Shown here: one piece after another, positions 34,103 through 43,809 of the stretch
Layout of the letters: the number at the start of each line of letters is the position of its first letter
How positions within the stretch are numbered: position 1 is the first letter of the stretch
NCBI RefSeq assembly: GCF_004341105.1
Contig: NZ_SLZK01000008.1
Location: 149,546 to 213,545 of the forward strand
Origin: Rhizobium sp. BK418
GTDB taxonomy: Bacteria > Pseudomonadota > Alphaproteobacteria > Rhizobiales > Rhizobiaceae
Direction of reading: 5' to 3'
Length of the DNA: 64,000 nt
Made by a program: the position numbers and the translations under genes
The notes under the pieces: model-generated
The model's database searches: none
Told to the model about the DNA's origin: nothing
What the model saw: only the letters and a program-made list of their open reading frames with translations

Positions 34103-36291
34103 GGCTGGACCGGCGCCGTCTGCAATTGCCAGAGATGCGCATAGAGGCCGTTTTCGCGGACAAGCAACGTCTCATGCGTGCCTTCCTCGACGATACGGCC
34201 ATCCTTCATGCCGATGATACGATCGCAATGGCGCACCGTCGCCAGCCGGTGGGCGATGATGATCACGGTGCGCCCGCGGACGATCTCACGCATATTGGCA
34301 AGGATGATCCGTTCGCTCTCGTAATCGAGCGCGCTGGTCGCCTCATCGAGAATGAGGATCGGCGGATTGGAGGCAAGGGCTCTCGCGATCGCCAGCCGTT
34401 GGCGCTGACCACCGGAGAGGTTGGCGCCACGCTCCTCGATGATGGTGTCATAACCACGCGGCAGCTTCGAGATGAATTCGTCGGCACCGGAAAGCCGGGC
34501 CATCTGCATGGCGGCCGCCCGCGACATTGCCGGATTGACCAGGCAGATATTGTCGTGGATCGTCCGGTTGAACAGCATGTTTTCCTGCAGGACAACGCCA
34601 ATATTGGAGCGAAGCCAGGCGGGGTCGACCTGAGCGATATCCTGGCCGTCGACGAAGACCTGGCCGCTGTTCGGGATATAGAAGCGCTGCACCAGCTTGG
34701 TCAGCGTCGATTTGCCCGATCCCGACGGCCCCACGATGCCGATCACCTCGCCGGGGCGGACCGCAAAATTGATGTTCTTCAGGACATCCTGTCCCTCGGG
34801 CGTATAGCGGAAGTTCACGCCCTTGAAGGCAATGGCGCCTCTCGGCTTCGGCAGGCTGATTGCGACGGCAGGGCGCGGTTCGGCCGGTGCATTCAAAATA
34901 TCCGACAGCCGATCGATCGAGACCTGCACCTGCTGGACGTCCTGCCAGAGCTGCGACAGCCGCAGGATCGGCTGGGAAACCTGGCCGGCGATCATGTTGA
35001 AAGCGACGAGCGCACCAACCGTCAGCTCGCCATCGATGACGGCCTGCGCGCCGAGGAAGAGAAGTGCGGCCGAGGTGATCTTGTTGACGTACTGGATGGC
35101 GTTCTGCCCCTTGGCCGCAAGCATGGTCGCGGCGAAGGAGGACTGGACATACGCGGCGAGCCGCTCTTCCCATTGCGCGGCCACGACCGGTTCGACTGCG
35201 GCAGCTTTCATGGTCTGGATGCCGACCACCGTTTCGACCAGCATCTGCTGGCTATAGGCGCCGCGCTCGAACTTTTCGTCGATGCGGTCCTTCAGGAGCG
35301 GACGGATCAGCACGCCGATGGCGATATAGACAGGGATCGAGGCCACGACGATCCACGCGAGCTTCGACGAATAGGAAAACAGGACCGCAATGAAGACGAT
35401 GGTGAAGATGAGGTCGAGCCCGGAAAACAGGCCCTGGCCAGTAAGGAAGGCTCGGATCGTCTCCAGCTCGCGCACGCGAGCGATCGTCTGTCCGGTCGCC
35501 CTGGTCTCAAAGTAGCTCAAAGGCAGATTGAGCAGATGACGAAACAGCCGTCGCCCGAGCTCGACGTCGATCCTGTTCGTCGTATGCGACAGCGCATAGG
35601 TTCTGAGATATTGCAGCACGACGTCGAAGAGACCGACGGCCGCCAGTCCGACGACGAGCACGATCAGGGTCGAATAGCTGCGATGGGCAAGCACCTTGTC
35701 GACGACGACCTGGAAGAACAGCGGCGTGATCAGCGCAAAGATCTGCACGACCAATGAGGCGATCAGCACGTGACCGAAAGCGTGCCGGTAACGCCAGATG
35801 GCTGGCAGAAACCAGCGCAGACCGAAGCTTTTCGGAGAGGCGCCTGGCCCAGAGAACCGACGCTGGACGAGAATGAAGCGGCCATTAGTCTGGGCCAGCA
35901 ACTCTTCGGCCGAAACAGTTCGTGCCGAGAAGGCAACCGGATCGACAAGCCGAAATGTCCCATCTCCCATTGGGCCGCCGAAGACGGCAAAGGAACCGTC
36001 TGCGAGCATGGCAATGGATGGCGCGGGAAGGTTAGCGAGCTTGCCGCCATCGCGGGCCTGCACGACGCGGGCCTTGAGGCCGAGGCTCTTGGCGGCGCGC
36101 AGCAGATCGTTCGATCCAGAAGAGCCTGTTACGGCCAGATCCCGGGCAATCGTGGCCGGTTGCGCGGCAATGCGGAAATAGCCCGCAATGGCACAAAGAG
36201 CCGCAAGCCCACTGTCGACGACTTCGACAGTGGGTTCATGTTCTGCGGGTTTGGATGTTTCGGGAACGGCGGGATCAGCGGTGATGATCAC
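34099..36291 (-). CDS. HlyB-like type I secretion ABC exporter with inactive C39 domain
   Basis: 730 residues. The N-terminal C39-like domain (about 20-150) has serine in place of the catalytic cysteine (VDSGLAALCAIAGY), so it would hold the unfolded substrate rather than cleave a double-glycine leader, as in HlyB and RTX exporters. Six transmembrane helices follow (about 160-440), then the ATPase: Walker A GPSGSGKSTLTKL (~517-529), signature LSGGQRQRLAIA (~622) and Walker B ILILDEATSALD (~642). It lies 84 bases downstream of the giant protein gene and is coupled to the HlyD-like gene. The immediate linkage identifies the giant as its likely cargo. Confidence 0.93.
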   Translation of the reverse strand: MIITADPAVPETSKPAEHEPTVEVVDSGLAALCAIAGYFRIAAQPATIARDLAVTGSSGSNDLLRAAKSLGLKARVVQARDGGKLANLPAPSIAMLADGSFAVFGGPMGDGTFRLVDPVAFSARTVSAEELLAQTNGRFILVQRRFSGPGASPKSFGLRWFLPAIWRYRHAFGHVLIASLVVQIFALITPLFFQVVVDKVLAHRSYSTLIVLVVGLAAVGLFDVVLQYLRTYALSHTTNRIDVELGRRLFRHLLNLPLSYFETRATGQTIARVRELETIRAFLTGQGLFSGLDLIFTIVFIAVLFSYSSKLAWIVVASIPVYIAIGVLIRPLLKDRIDEKFERGAYSQQMLVETVVGIQTMKAAAVEPVVAAQWEERLAAYVQSSFAATMLAAKGQNAIQYVNKITSAALLFLGAQAVIDGELTVGALVAFNMIAGQVSQPILRLSQLWQDVQQVQVSIDRLSDILNAPAEPRPAVAISLPKPRGAIAFKGVNFRYTPEGQDVLKNINFAVRPGEVIGIVGPSGSGKSTLTKLVQRFYIPNSGQVFVDGQDIAQVDPAWLRSNIGVVLQENMLFNRTIHDNICLVNPAMSRAAAMQMARLSGADEFISKLPRGYDTIIEERGANLSGGQRQRLAIARALASNPPILILDEATSALDYESERIILANMREIVRGRTVIIIAHRLATVRHCDRIIGMKDGRIVEEGTHETLLVRENGLYAHLWQLQTAPVQP

Positions 36292-36375
36292 GGATGCCGT
36301 CCTGCGTGCCTTTAGGCAAGACGATGCACATCGATCGGACGTGCGTCGCCATCATGTAAACGATCCTCATAAGTC

Positions 36376-39300
36376 TCACGCAGCGACACCGTTGGTGTTC
36401 TTCTGCCAGGAGAGGCTTGCGTCCGCCACCAGATGGGTCTGACCGTTCGTGGTCTCGTAGCTGCTCGTGCCCGTGATCGCCGAACCGTCGTCGAAGGCCT
36501 GGCCTCCGGCCGGGTTCGGGATCAGGTTGACGAGCTTAATACCCGCCTCCGACATGGTTAGGAGTTCGCCGGCATCGCTCACGCCGTTCTGATTGCTGTC
36601 GCGCCAGATCCGGAACTCGCTCCAGCGGGCATCATTGGCATCGAGAACATTGTCGTGGTTCGTGTCGAAGACAAGACGGAGGCCGTCGAGGTCGGAGATG
36701 TCGGACGCGCCATCATTCTCAGGCCACAGTGCGAACGCCAACTCGCGTGCCTGATCGATGATCCCGTCAGGCCCGGCAGAGCCGTCAGCACCGAGATCGA
36801 TCGCCAGGAAGCCATCATTAGGGCCAACCCATGCGGTCTTTTCGGTCAGCCCATCGCCGTCCCAGTCAAAGCCCACCGAGGAGGTTTCCGGTATCCCGAG
36901 CTGATCAAGGGGACGAAGATCGATGTGACTGTCGCCGTTGAGGTCCAGGAGGACGGGTGAGCTAGAGTTATGGCCGCCGGAAGCTTCGTAGGAGGCAATA
37001 ACGTGCCCGTTCTTATCCCAACGCTTCCACCATTGCAGAGGCGAGTAAGGGGAGTTGGAGTCGTATTCATACTCCGTTCTGCCGCCATCGTCGTTGGTGT
37101 CATTGCGACTGGTAAGCCTTCCGTTCCTGTCGTAGTTCAAACTCGCTGTCGTCCATATCTCCTGGTTATTATAGTCGTTGTAGATCTTGTGCCATTTACT
37201 TGTGTCATCCATCCACTGCCATGTCAGGGAAAGATTGCCTGATGCAGTATAATAGTATTCCATACTACTCCAGTTATACGATCCGGTGTAATCGTAAGCG
37301 ATATCTGTCCTGGATCCGTCGTCGTAGTAATTGCTTTGTTGCTGAGTCCTGCCCGCGCCGTCCTGAATGACCAGGTAATAGGACCACGACGCAGCGTTCG
37401 TTACGTCATAGACGTAGAACCGCGTATACCCGTTGTCGTATTGAATGGTCTGGTTCGTGAGACGACCGGCAGTATCATAGGAATACTGAATATTGGTCCA
37501 TTCGGTGGCGTTTGCCGGATCATAACTCACGGAATAGCGGGTGCCGTTATCATTGGTCTGATTGACGGACTTCAACCGCCCCGCTGTGTCATACTGCTGC
37601 TCGACCTTGCTATACGTCTGCGCATTGAGCGGATCGTAGAACGTGGCTGATGTCAGCAACCCGCCCTTGGTTACGTTCGTGACGCTGAGCTGCTGGCCGC
37701 TGGCCCCATCGTAGGTCGTGGTCACAGAGCTACCGTCTGCCGCGACGACTGTCTGTGCGGTTTTGCGGCCAAGCGAATCCGTGGTGATGCTGGATGACAA
37801 CGAGCCGAAAGCGTTAACCTGATCCACCGTCGTCTTCGTCAGCGCGCCGCTCGAGTTCAGATCGACCTTCGTCAGCGTGATCGAGCCATCCGCATGCGTC
37901 ACCGACGTCTCGGTGTGATCATAGGTACCGTTATTGTCGGTATCCTTCGACAGCATCGTGACCACCCCGTCGGCGCTTGTCGAGATCGTTCCCTTTGCCT
38001 TGACCGTTCCGTTGGCATTGGTTTCGGTCACCGTCGTAACGACGGAGCCGTCCACCTGGATTGTCGACTGCATGATGGTCTCGAAGACACCATTGCCGTC
38101 ATAATCGTATTTGGCGACCTTCGACCGACCATCGGCCGACGTCGTGGTTTCGATCCTGGCGGCAATCGCCTGGCTCCAATATACGGCGCCCGCCGTCAGA
38201 TTGGAGACCTTTTGCGCCGTCGCATTGTTGGTGACCACGGACACCGAGGCGCCTGTCGGATCGACGGTAATGGTTTCGACCTGATCGACCGTTCCGTCGC
38301 CGTTGATATCCTTGGACGTCGTCTTCAGCCTGCCGTCGGCCGACGTCTGGATCGTCGTCTTCGCAGCCAAGGTGCCGGCCGGCAAATCGGTATCCGACAT
38401 CACGATGATGCTGCTTCCATCCGCATTGGCAGTCACGTTCGTCACCCGTTGGCGATCGATCGTGCCGTTGCCGTCGAGATCCCAGGTGGTCGTCGTCTGC
38501 CGCCCGTCGGCGGATATGACGACAGTTGACTTTTCCTTGACCGTTCCATCGGCATTGAAGTCCGTCGTTACCGATGTCTGCATGCCGGAATTGGCCATGA
38601 CCATCTCCTGATGCTGGTCGACAACTCCGTCGCCGTTACCGTCCCGGTCGATGGTGACAGTCGACTTATCGGCGCTGGTGAGCGTGACAATCTTCCCGAT
38701 CAGCGTTCCGGCGCTGTCGGTCGTTGCGACGGTTTCGCGAACGGCGCCGTCGGCCAGTACCGTGGTCGTATCGGTGACGGTCTGGTTGCCAAAGCCCGGT
38801 CGCTCCTGGCTGGACGTCACTATTAGGCCGTTGGCACTGGTGGTGGTGATGGTCCTGGAGATCAGCGTACCATCGACCTTCTTGCTTTCCACCGTCCTCG
38901 TCTTCGTGCCATTGGCATTCAAGACCGTGACATCGGTTGCCGTCTGGCTATAGGAGCCGGCGCCCGTCGGATCAATCTGAGTGGTGACGGACAGTCCGTT
39001 GGCGCTCGTGGTGACAAGAGTGCGGCTGGTCAGCGTCGTGCCGGTCAAATAGCTGATCGTCTGGGTCTTCGAACCATTGGCGTTGAGGACCGTGACATCA
39101 GTCCGGCTCTTGTCGAACGTCGTGCCGCCTCCGGTGCCGGCGGTGTCCCACTTGGTAGTCACGGTCAGGCCGTCTCCCGATACTTCGGTCAACGTGATGC
39201 TCTTGGTGACGCCTGCGACGACATCCTTCGTCGTGGTCGCCTTGTTGCCATTGGCCTTTAAAACGGTGGTGCTGGTCGTCGTCTTGTCGACCGTGCCATT

Positions 39301-42300
39301 GCCGTCGTTGTCATATCCGATGGTCTGCGTCAGGCCGTCGGCAGTGGTTGTGACGGTTTTCGAATCCTTCAGCACATTACCGGCACCGAAATCGCTGAAA
39401 GTTTGGATCGTCGAACCACTGGTCTGCTTTGCCGTGACCGATTTCTTGTCAATATTGCCATCACCGTCGACATCGACGGTTACTGTGGTGGTCAGCCCAT
39501 GGTCGGCGACCGCCGTAACGGTCTTGCTTTCCAGAGTCCCGCCCGCCTTGAAGTAGGACAATGTTTCCGTCGTGCCACCGTCGGCGTTGAGAACGGTGAC
39601 ATCGCTCATCGAGCGAATGGTCGCACCGCTGGCATCGGCCCAGCTCGTCGTCTTGCTCAACCCGTTGGCGTTGACATTGGCGGTCGTCCGCGAGATCAGC
39701 GCGTCGCCGACGCCTTTTTTGGTGATCGTTTCGGTGCGGCTGCCGTCGGCATTCAGCACCGTGACATCGGTCGTGACCAGTTCAAAAATGCCGTTGCCGT
39801 CAAGATCAGTGCTTGACGTCTCCGACAGCCCGTCATCCGAGGTGATGACGATGGCCTGGCTTTCGAGGGCGCCGGATGCATTGTACTGCTTGATGTCGTC
39901 CTTCTGCGTTCCGGCGCTGTCGATTGTAATTGTTTCCAGCCGATCGACAACCGCGTCGCTGTCGATCTTGGAGCTTATCGTGGTGGTTTTCTGGTCGGCG
40001 CTGGCCGTGGTGATCGTCTGCGAGATCAGCGTGGTATCGGCTGCCTTGACCGTTTGCGTGGTGGTGACTGGTCCGGCCGGGTCGAGCGTTTTCTTCCACG
40101 AGGAAGTCTTGTCGACCGTCCCGTCGCCGTCCAGATCGTAATCGGTCTGGCCGTTGAGACCATTGAGATTGGTCGTCACCTTCGTCGAATTTGCAAGCGT
40201 CGTTCCCTTAAAATTCGATATGGTCTGGAACTGCAGCCCATAGGTGTCGAACGTCGTCACATCGGTCGTCTTCGTGTCGACCACCTCGTCGGCGTTGATG
40301 TACTCGTTCGTCGTGATCGACTTGCCGCTGCCGCTGGTGACGATGGTCTTCTTCTCGAGGCGTGTGGCATCGCTGCTCGTCAGAGAGATCGTCTGGGTTT
40401 TGCTTCCGTCGGCATTGAGCACCGTCTGGTCGGTCGTGATCCGATCGGCAACGCCATCGTGATTCAAATCGGCCGATACGCTCTTCGTCAGGCCATTGCC
40501 GCTGACCGTGCCCGTGGTCGTGCTGATCGTCGATAGATCCGCAGCGTATTGCCGCTCCCACGTCGTCACATCGCCATTGGCCGTGGTCGTCTCGACGTGT
40601 CGGGTATCGGTCTGGCCGTCGCCATCCGCATCGGTCACGATGGTGGTGTTGTGGCGATCGGCGCTGACTTCGGTGACGACCTGGGACTTGAGCGTTCCGT
40701 CGGCGCTCGTGCTCCTCACCGTCTGCGTTCGCTTGCCGGTGGCGTCGAGAATGATGTAGCTCTTCGTCGTATCGTCGACCACGCCATCGCCGTCGGCATC
40801 CGTCGTGACGGTCTGGGTCAGGCTGTCGGCCGTAGTGGTCGTGTATGTCTTGGAGATCAGCGTTCCGTCGGCGCTCTTGGCGGTCACGGCTTCGAAGCGC
40901 ATGCCAGAGGAATTGCCGGTGATGACGTCAGTCACGACAAGATCGTTGACGCCATCGCCATTGAGATCGCTGCTCGTCGTCTTCGACAGGCCGTCCACCG
41001 ATGAGACGCTGACCGTCTTGCTGACCAGCGAGCCGTCGGCGTTGAGATTGCTGACCGTATTGGTCGTCGTCCCGTCGGCGCCGACCACGATTGTGGTCAG
41101 TTGGTCGGTTTTGGTGTCGCCATTCTGGTCCTCAACGATGATGATCGACTTGCCGTCGAGGCTGGTCGTCGTAACCGTCTTCGACAGCAGCGTACCGGTC
41201 GTCCCCGTCTTCGTGCGATGCTGAACCGTCTGCGTCCGGTTGGTCGCGTCGATGACGGTAACATCGGTATCGGTGAAATCGATGGTGTTATTACCGTCCA
41301 CGTCGCTCGTCGTGGTCTTGGACAAGCCGTTTGCGGTGGTGACCGTCGTCGTCTTCGAACGAAGGATAGAGGACGCGTTGGTGTTGTAGACCGAGCTCAC
41401 CAGCGTTACGTCGCCGTTCGCTGCCGTCGAGGACGCTGTGACAGTCTTGGTTTCGCGGGGGCCGTTACCGTCGGTGTCGACCCCTACGGTGATGGTGCGG
41501 CCGTCACCGCTGATCGTCTGGTCGACGGCGTTGAGGATTGTATTGTTCGAGGCTCGATCGATGGTCTGCGTGGTGCGTTTGCCATCGGCTGCGATCGTGG
41601 TGGTCGCGGTGGCGCTATGCTCGTAAACGCCGTTACCGTCGACGTCGTAACGGGTCGTCTTGATCAGGCCGTCAGCGGACGAATCCACCTTCGTCGTCGT
41701 CAGCACTGTCCCGTTTATGCTGAGCGCCTGCGTCGTCGTTGTCGTCGAGCCGTCAGCATTCAGGACAAAGGTCTGGCGCTGGTCGATGATACCGTCGCCG
41801 TCCTGGTCGACCGTCGTCGTCACCGTCAGATGATCGGCGCTGGTGACCGTCGTGGTGCGGTCCTTCAGGGATCCGTCCGCGTTGAAGTTAGACACGGTCT
41901 TCGTCTGGACGCCGGAGGCATCGACAACAAGGACATTCGTCTGCGAACGGTCGAATGTGCCGTTGCCGTCATCGTCGAACTGTGTCTGGACGCTGCGCCC
42001 GTCGGTGCTGGTAGTCACCACATTGCGGAAGGCAAGGCTGCCGTCGGCATTGTAGGCAAGAATCGTCTTCTCGACCGAGTTGTCGGCCTTCGTCACGCTG
42101 GTCGTCTTGACGATATATGCGTCGTCATCGTTTGCCAGCTTGGCGTCGCCGACCGTTCCCGTCGTGCCGTCGGTGCGGGTAAAGGTGGTCGTACCCGTGA
42201 TCGCGGATCCGTCTTCGAAGGTCTGGCCGCTGCCCCTGGGCGTCAGGTCGATCGAGGTGATGCCGAGGCTGTCAAGGGTGACCAATTGGCCATTCACCTC

Positions 42301-43809
42301 CACCCTGAATTTCGACCATTGAGCATCGCCCGCATCGAGCTTGCCGTTGGCGTTGGTGTCGAAGATGTGCTTCAGCGCCTCGAGATCGCCAGTCGCCGCA
42401 GAATCCCATTCGGTGAAGGCGAATTCGCTCGACCGGCTGATCTTGCCGTCCCCATCTGCGTCGATGACAAGCACGCCGGTGCCCTGGGCGGCCCACGCGG
42501 TTTGATGCTGGTAGCCGTCGCCGTCGAGGTCCAGGAATTTCGAAGAGGTCGACAGGGTTTCGACGCTCAACCCATTGCCGTTCAAATCAAGGAGTACCGG
42601 ACGGCGTTGTCCCCAGGAGCCTCCGTAGCTCGCAGTATTCTGATTGTCGCGTAGTGGCCCCGAGGAAGATTTTGAGCTTTTTGGACTCGAATGATCGGCA
42701 GCGTAAGTTGGCCCCCTGCTGGTACTAATGCTGTTAGGATTTGGCGAGTATTGAGCCCTCGCGGCCGCATTGCGCTCGTCCCGTTCAGTTGGTGAGAGTC
42801 CCCCACTGGTTCGAGAGCTGCCAGACCAACTGGAACCGCCTTGGTCCGAGCTACCCCACGACTTGTAGAAATAGTCGGCTACCGTGAAGTTGTTGCGAAC
42901 TGGAAATGATTGAGAAGAATTGACGTCAATCGAAGTATACGGCTTCATCGCGAAAGGAACGTCGTATGACGGCCGCATAACCGGAGCGGAAATTGAAATC
43001 GGTACGGGGGATGGAGCTCCTGACGAGGCCACAAAGAACGGGGCTGACTGCTGGAGCGCCGTGGGCACGACAGGCGCTGGCCCAAATCTCCCTTTGTCGA
43101 ATTCGCCGAACCTCGCGTTGTCAAACTGATCCAACCTTTCGGTTTTGGGTGACAAGCCTAATCTGCTGAAGTCAAATTGAAACGTTGCCGCTGGTGTTGG
43201 ACGAGAAGCAGCGTTCAGCTCAGCAGGAGTGGCGTATCCGGTGTTGAGCCCGGTGTACCCGCTCCAAAGTTGACCGACGTTCGGATCATTTACAGTGTAA
43301 CCGTTATCTTCGAGTGCATAATCAATTGCAGTCGGCTGACCGATCGCCCGCCACGAATATTGCGGATACGAAAAGGGTGCTCGGTCATACTCATTCAACA
43401 ACCCAGCTGAGTAGTCATATAAATCTCCACTTACTTCGCCGGCTACCAAACCGACTGCTGCGCCGACGACACCTCCGACAGCTAAGCCTACAGGCCCGCC
43501 AATAGCCGTGCCTACAGCAGCGCCGGCGTAGGCTCCCGCCACAAAACCAACGCCGGAACTAACTACACCTTTGCCAACGCCATACCAGCCAGATCTCGCA
43601 CCTTCTATCGCTATTGTAGCGGCAGTGCCGATTCCAGCCGTAATAAATCCGCCGGCTTTCAAGAATTTTGCCGCATCATCGATGTGGAGCGATGGCGAAA
43701 TTAAAGCATGAAAGGAATCAATTCCAGCCAAAGCCCTCCCAAATACCGTCGATATACCGTCAAGTCTGTAGTTGAGAGCGGTGCGAGTATCTTTATTCAA
43801 AGCCGTCAT
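36376..43809 (-). CDS. Giant calcium-repeat protein, predicted type I secreted
   Basis: 2477 residues, no signal peptide. In order: a leading region (1-50); a glycine-zipper stretch (about 53-126, with GAYAGAAVGTAIGGPVGLAV); a Ser/Pro-rich linker (200-400); a conserved block at 403-556; about 25 tandem repeats of near 56 residues (565-2045), each with a DxDGDGxxD-type calcium loop; aromatic YD-type repeats of 39 residues (2046-2283); and a second copy of the conserved block at 2284-2465. No RTX nonapeptide runs are seen. The exporter genes follow and a four-helix protein overlaps its start by four bases. It is likely a surface-attached or released effector/adhesin; the N-terminal zipper could insert in membranes. 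No close family was recognised for the whole protein. Confidence 0.9.
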   Translation of the reverse strand: MTALNKDTRTALNYRLDGISTVFGRALAGIDSFHALISPSLHIDDAAKFLKAGGFITAGIGTAATIAIEGARSGWYGVGKGVVSSGVGFVAGAYAGAAVGTAIGGPVGLAVGGVVGAAVGLVAGEVSGDLYDYSAGLLNEYDRAPFSYPQYSWRAIGQPTAIDYALEDNGYTVNDPNVGQLWSGYTGLNTGYATPAELNAASRPTPAATFQFDFSRLGLSPKTERLDQFDNARFGEFDKGRFGPAPVVPTALQQSAPFFVASSGAPSPVPISISAPVMRPSYDVPFAMKPYTSIDVNSSQSFPVRNNFTVADYFYKSWGSSDQGGSSWSGSSRTSGGLSPTERDERNAAARAQYSPNPNSISTSRGPTYAADHSSPKSSKSSSGPLRDNQNTASYGGSWGQRRPVLLDLNGNGLSVETLSTSSKFLDLDGDGYQHQTAWAAQGTGVLVIDADGDGKISRSSEFAFTEWDSAATGDLEALKHIFDTNANGKLDAGDAQWSKFRVEVNGQLVTLDSLGITSIDLTPRGSGQTFEDGSAITGTTTFTRTDGTTGTVGDAKLANDDDAYIVKTTSVTKADNSVEKTILAYNADGSLAFRNVVTTSTDGRSVQTQFDDDGNGTFDRSQTNVLVVDASGVQTKTVSNFNADGSLKDRTTTVTSADHLTVTTTVDQDGDGIIDQRQTFVLNADGSTTTTTQALSINGTVLTTTKVDSSADGLIKTTRYDVDGNGVYEHSATATTTIAADGKRTTQTIDRASNNTILNAVDQTISGDGRTITVGVDTDGNGPRETKTVTASSTAANGDVTLVSSVYNTNASSILRSKTTTVTTANGLSKTTTSDVDGNNTIDFTDTDVTVIDATNRTQTVQHRTKTGTTGTLLSKTVTTTSLDGKSIIIVEDQNGDTKTDQLTTIVVGADGTTTNTVSNLNADGSLVSKTVSVSSVDGLSKTTSSDLNGDGVNDLVVTDVITGNSSGMRFEAVTAKSADGTLISKTYTTTTADSLTQTVTTDADGDGVVDDTTKSYIILDATGKRTQTVRSTSADGTLKSQVVTEVSADRHNTTIVTDADGDGQTDTRHVETTTANGDVTTWERQYAADLSTISTTTGTVSGNGLTKSVSADLNHDGVADRITTDQTVLNADGSKTQTISLTSSDATRLEKKTIVTSGSGKSITTNEYINADEVVDTKTTDVTTFDTYGLQFQTISNFKGTTLANSTKVTTNLNGLNGQTDYDLDGDGTVDKTSSWKKTLDPAGPVTTTQTVKAADTTLISQTITTASADQKTTTISSKIDSDAVVDRLETITIDSAGTQKDDIKQYNASGALESQAIVITSDDGLSETSSTDLDGNGIFELVTTDVTVLNADGSRTETITKKGVGDALISRTTANVNANGLSKTTSWADASGATIRSMSDVTVLNADGGTTETLSYFKAGGTLESKTVTAVADHGLTTTVTVDVDGDGNIDKKSVTAKQTSGSTIQTFSDFGAGNVLKDSKTVTTTADGLTQTIGYDNDGNGTVDKTTTSTTVLKANGNKATTTKDVVAGVTKSITLTEVSGDGLTVTTKWDTAGTGGGTTFDKSRTDVTVLNANGSKTQTISYLTGTTLTSRTLVTTSANGLSVTTQIDPTGAGSYSQTATDVTVLNANGTKTRTVESKKVDGTLISRTITTTSANGLIVTSSQERPGFGNQTVTDTTTVLADGAVRETVATTDSAGTLIGKIVTLTSADKSTVTIDRDGNGDGVVDQHQEMVMANSGMQTSVTTDFNADGTVKEKSTVVISADGRQTTTTWDLDGNGTIDRQRVTNVTANADGSSIIVMSDTDLPAGTLAAKTTIQTSADGRLKTTSKDINGDGTVDQVETITVDPTGASVSVVTNNATAQKVSNLTAGAVYWSQAIAARIETTTSADGRSKVAKYDYDGNGVFETIMQSTIQVDGSVVTTVTETNANGTVKAKGTISTSADGVVTMLSKDTDNNGTYDHTETSVTHADGSITLTKVDLNSSGALTKTTVDQVNAFGSLSSSITTDSLGRKTAQTVVAADGSSVTTTYDGASGQQLSVTNVTKGGLLTSATFYDPLNAQTYSKVEQQYDTAGRLKSVNQTNDNGTRYSVSYDPANATEWTNIQYSYDTAGRLTNQTIQYDNGYTRFYVYDVTNAASWSYYLVIQDGAGRTQQQSNYYDDGSRTDIAYDYTGSYNWSSMEYYYTASGNLSLTWQWMDDTSKWHKIYNDYNNQEIWTTASLNYDRNGRLTSRNDTNDDGGRTEYEYDSNSPYSPLQWWKRWDKNGHVIASYEASGGHNSSSPVLLDLNGDSHIDLRPLDQLGIPETSSVGFDWDGDGLTEKTAWVGPNDGFLAIDLGADGSAGPDGIIDQARELAFALWPENDGASDISDLDGLRLVFDTNHDNVLDANDARWSEFRIWRDSNQNGVSDAGELLTMSEAGIKLVNLIPNPAGGQAFDDGSAITGTSSYETTNGQTHLVADASLSWQKNTNGVAA
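36379..36960 (-). other. C-terminal conserved block of the giant protein
   Basis: Residues about 2284-2477. It repeats the features of the N-terminal block in the same order: PVLLDLNG, FDWDGDG, KTAW, ELAFALW, FDTNHDNVLDANDA, WSEFR, GQAFDDGSAITGT and VADASL. Several acidic loops look calcium-binding. Being at the extreme C terminus it probably also contains the type I export signal. Confidence 0.8.
36961..37674 (-). repeat. Aromatic YD-like repeats (39-residue period)
   Basis: Residues about 2046-2283. At least five units of the pattern YD...W...YD..GRL...DDG, for example YDTAGRLKSVNQTNDNG and YDRNGRLTSRNDTNDDG. This is Rhs/YD-type repeat language, which forms beta-shells or filaments in polymorphic toxins and teneurins. 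Here it caps the calcium-repeat array. Confidence 0.75.
37675..42117 (-). repeat. About 25 tandem calcium-loop repeats, near 56 residues each
   Basis: Residues about 565-2045. A typical unit reads KTxTTxSADGLTxTTxxDxDGDGxxDxxxTxVxxADGTxTxT. I count roughly 25 copies; a few have degenerate loops (for example YINADEVVD, DPTGAGSYS) while most keep acidic and glycine positions, as in DADGDGVVD and DLDGDGTVD. Dockerin- or EF-hand-like loops suggest calcium-dependent folding after export. Near-identical DNA between units makes this array prone to length change. Confidence 0.85.
42142..42603 (-). other. N-terminal conserved block of the giant protein
   Basis: Residues about 403-556: RPVLLDLNGNGLSVETL, FLDLDGDG, QTAW, SEFAFTEW, FDTNANGKLDAGDA, WSKFRVE, GQTFEDGSAITGT and VGDAKL. 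It matches the C-terminal block feature by feature, so the repeat region is bracketed by two copies of one domain. Confidence 0.8.
43432..43653 (-). other. Glycine-zipper segment of the giant protein
   Basis: Residues about 53-126 are hydrophobic and rich in small residues with GxxxG spacing: FITAGIGTAATIAIEG, GVGFVAGAYAGAAVGTAIGG, VGLAVGGVVGAAVGLVAGE. Such zippers pack membrane helices and occur in some type I secreted contact-dependent bacteriocins. Confidence 0.75.

Noticed and set aside
34078..35757. 559-codon plus-strand open frame opposite the ABC exporter
   Set aside because: Antisense shadow of the exporter; composition is low-complexity and no domain is seen.
37675..42117. Regular repeats suggesting a CRISPR array or satellite DNA
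   Set aside because: The repeats are about 168 bases, in frame, with protein-level conservation and no unique spacers; they are coding repeats.
41101..42654. 517-codon plus-strand open frame opposite the giant protein
   Set aside because: Antisense of the repeat array; the repeats alone create long open frames in other phases.
36376..43809. RTX toxin (GGxGxDxxx nonapeptides)
   Set aside because: Scanned for the nonapeptide runs; the acidic loops are DxDGDGxxD-type, not RTX.
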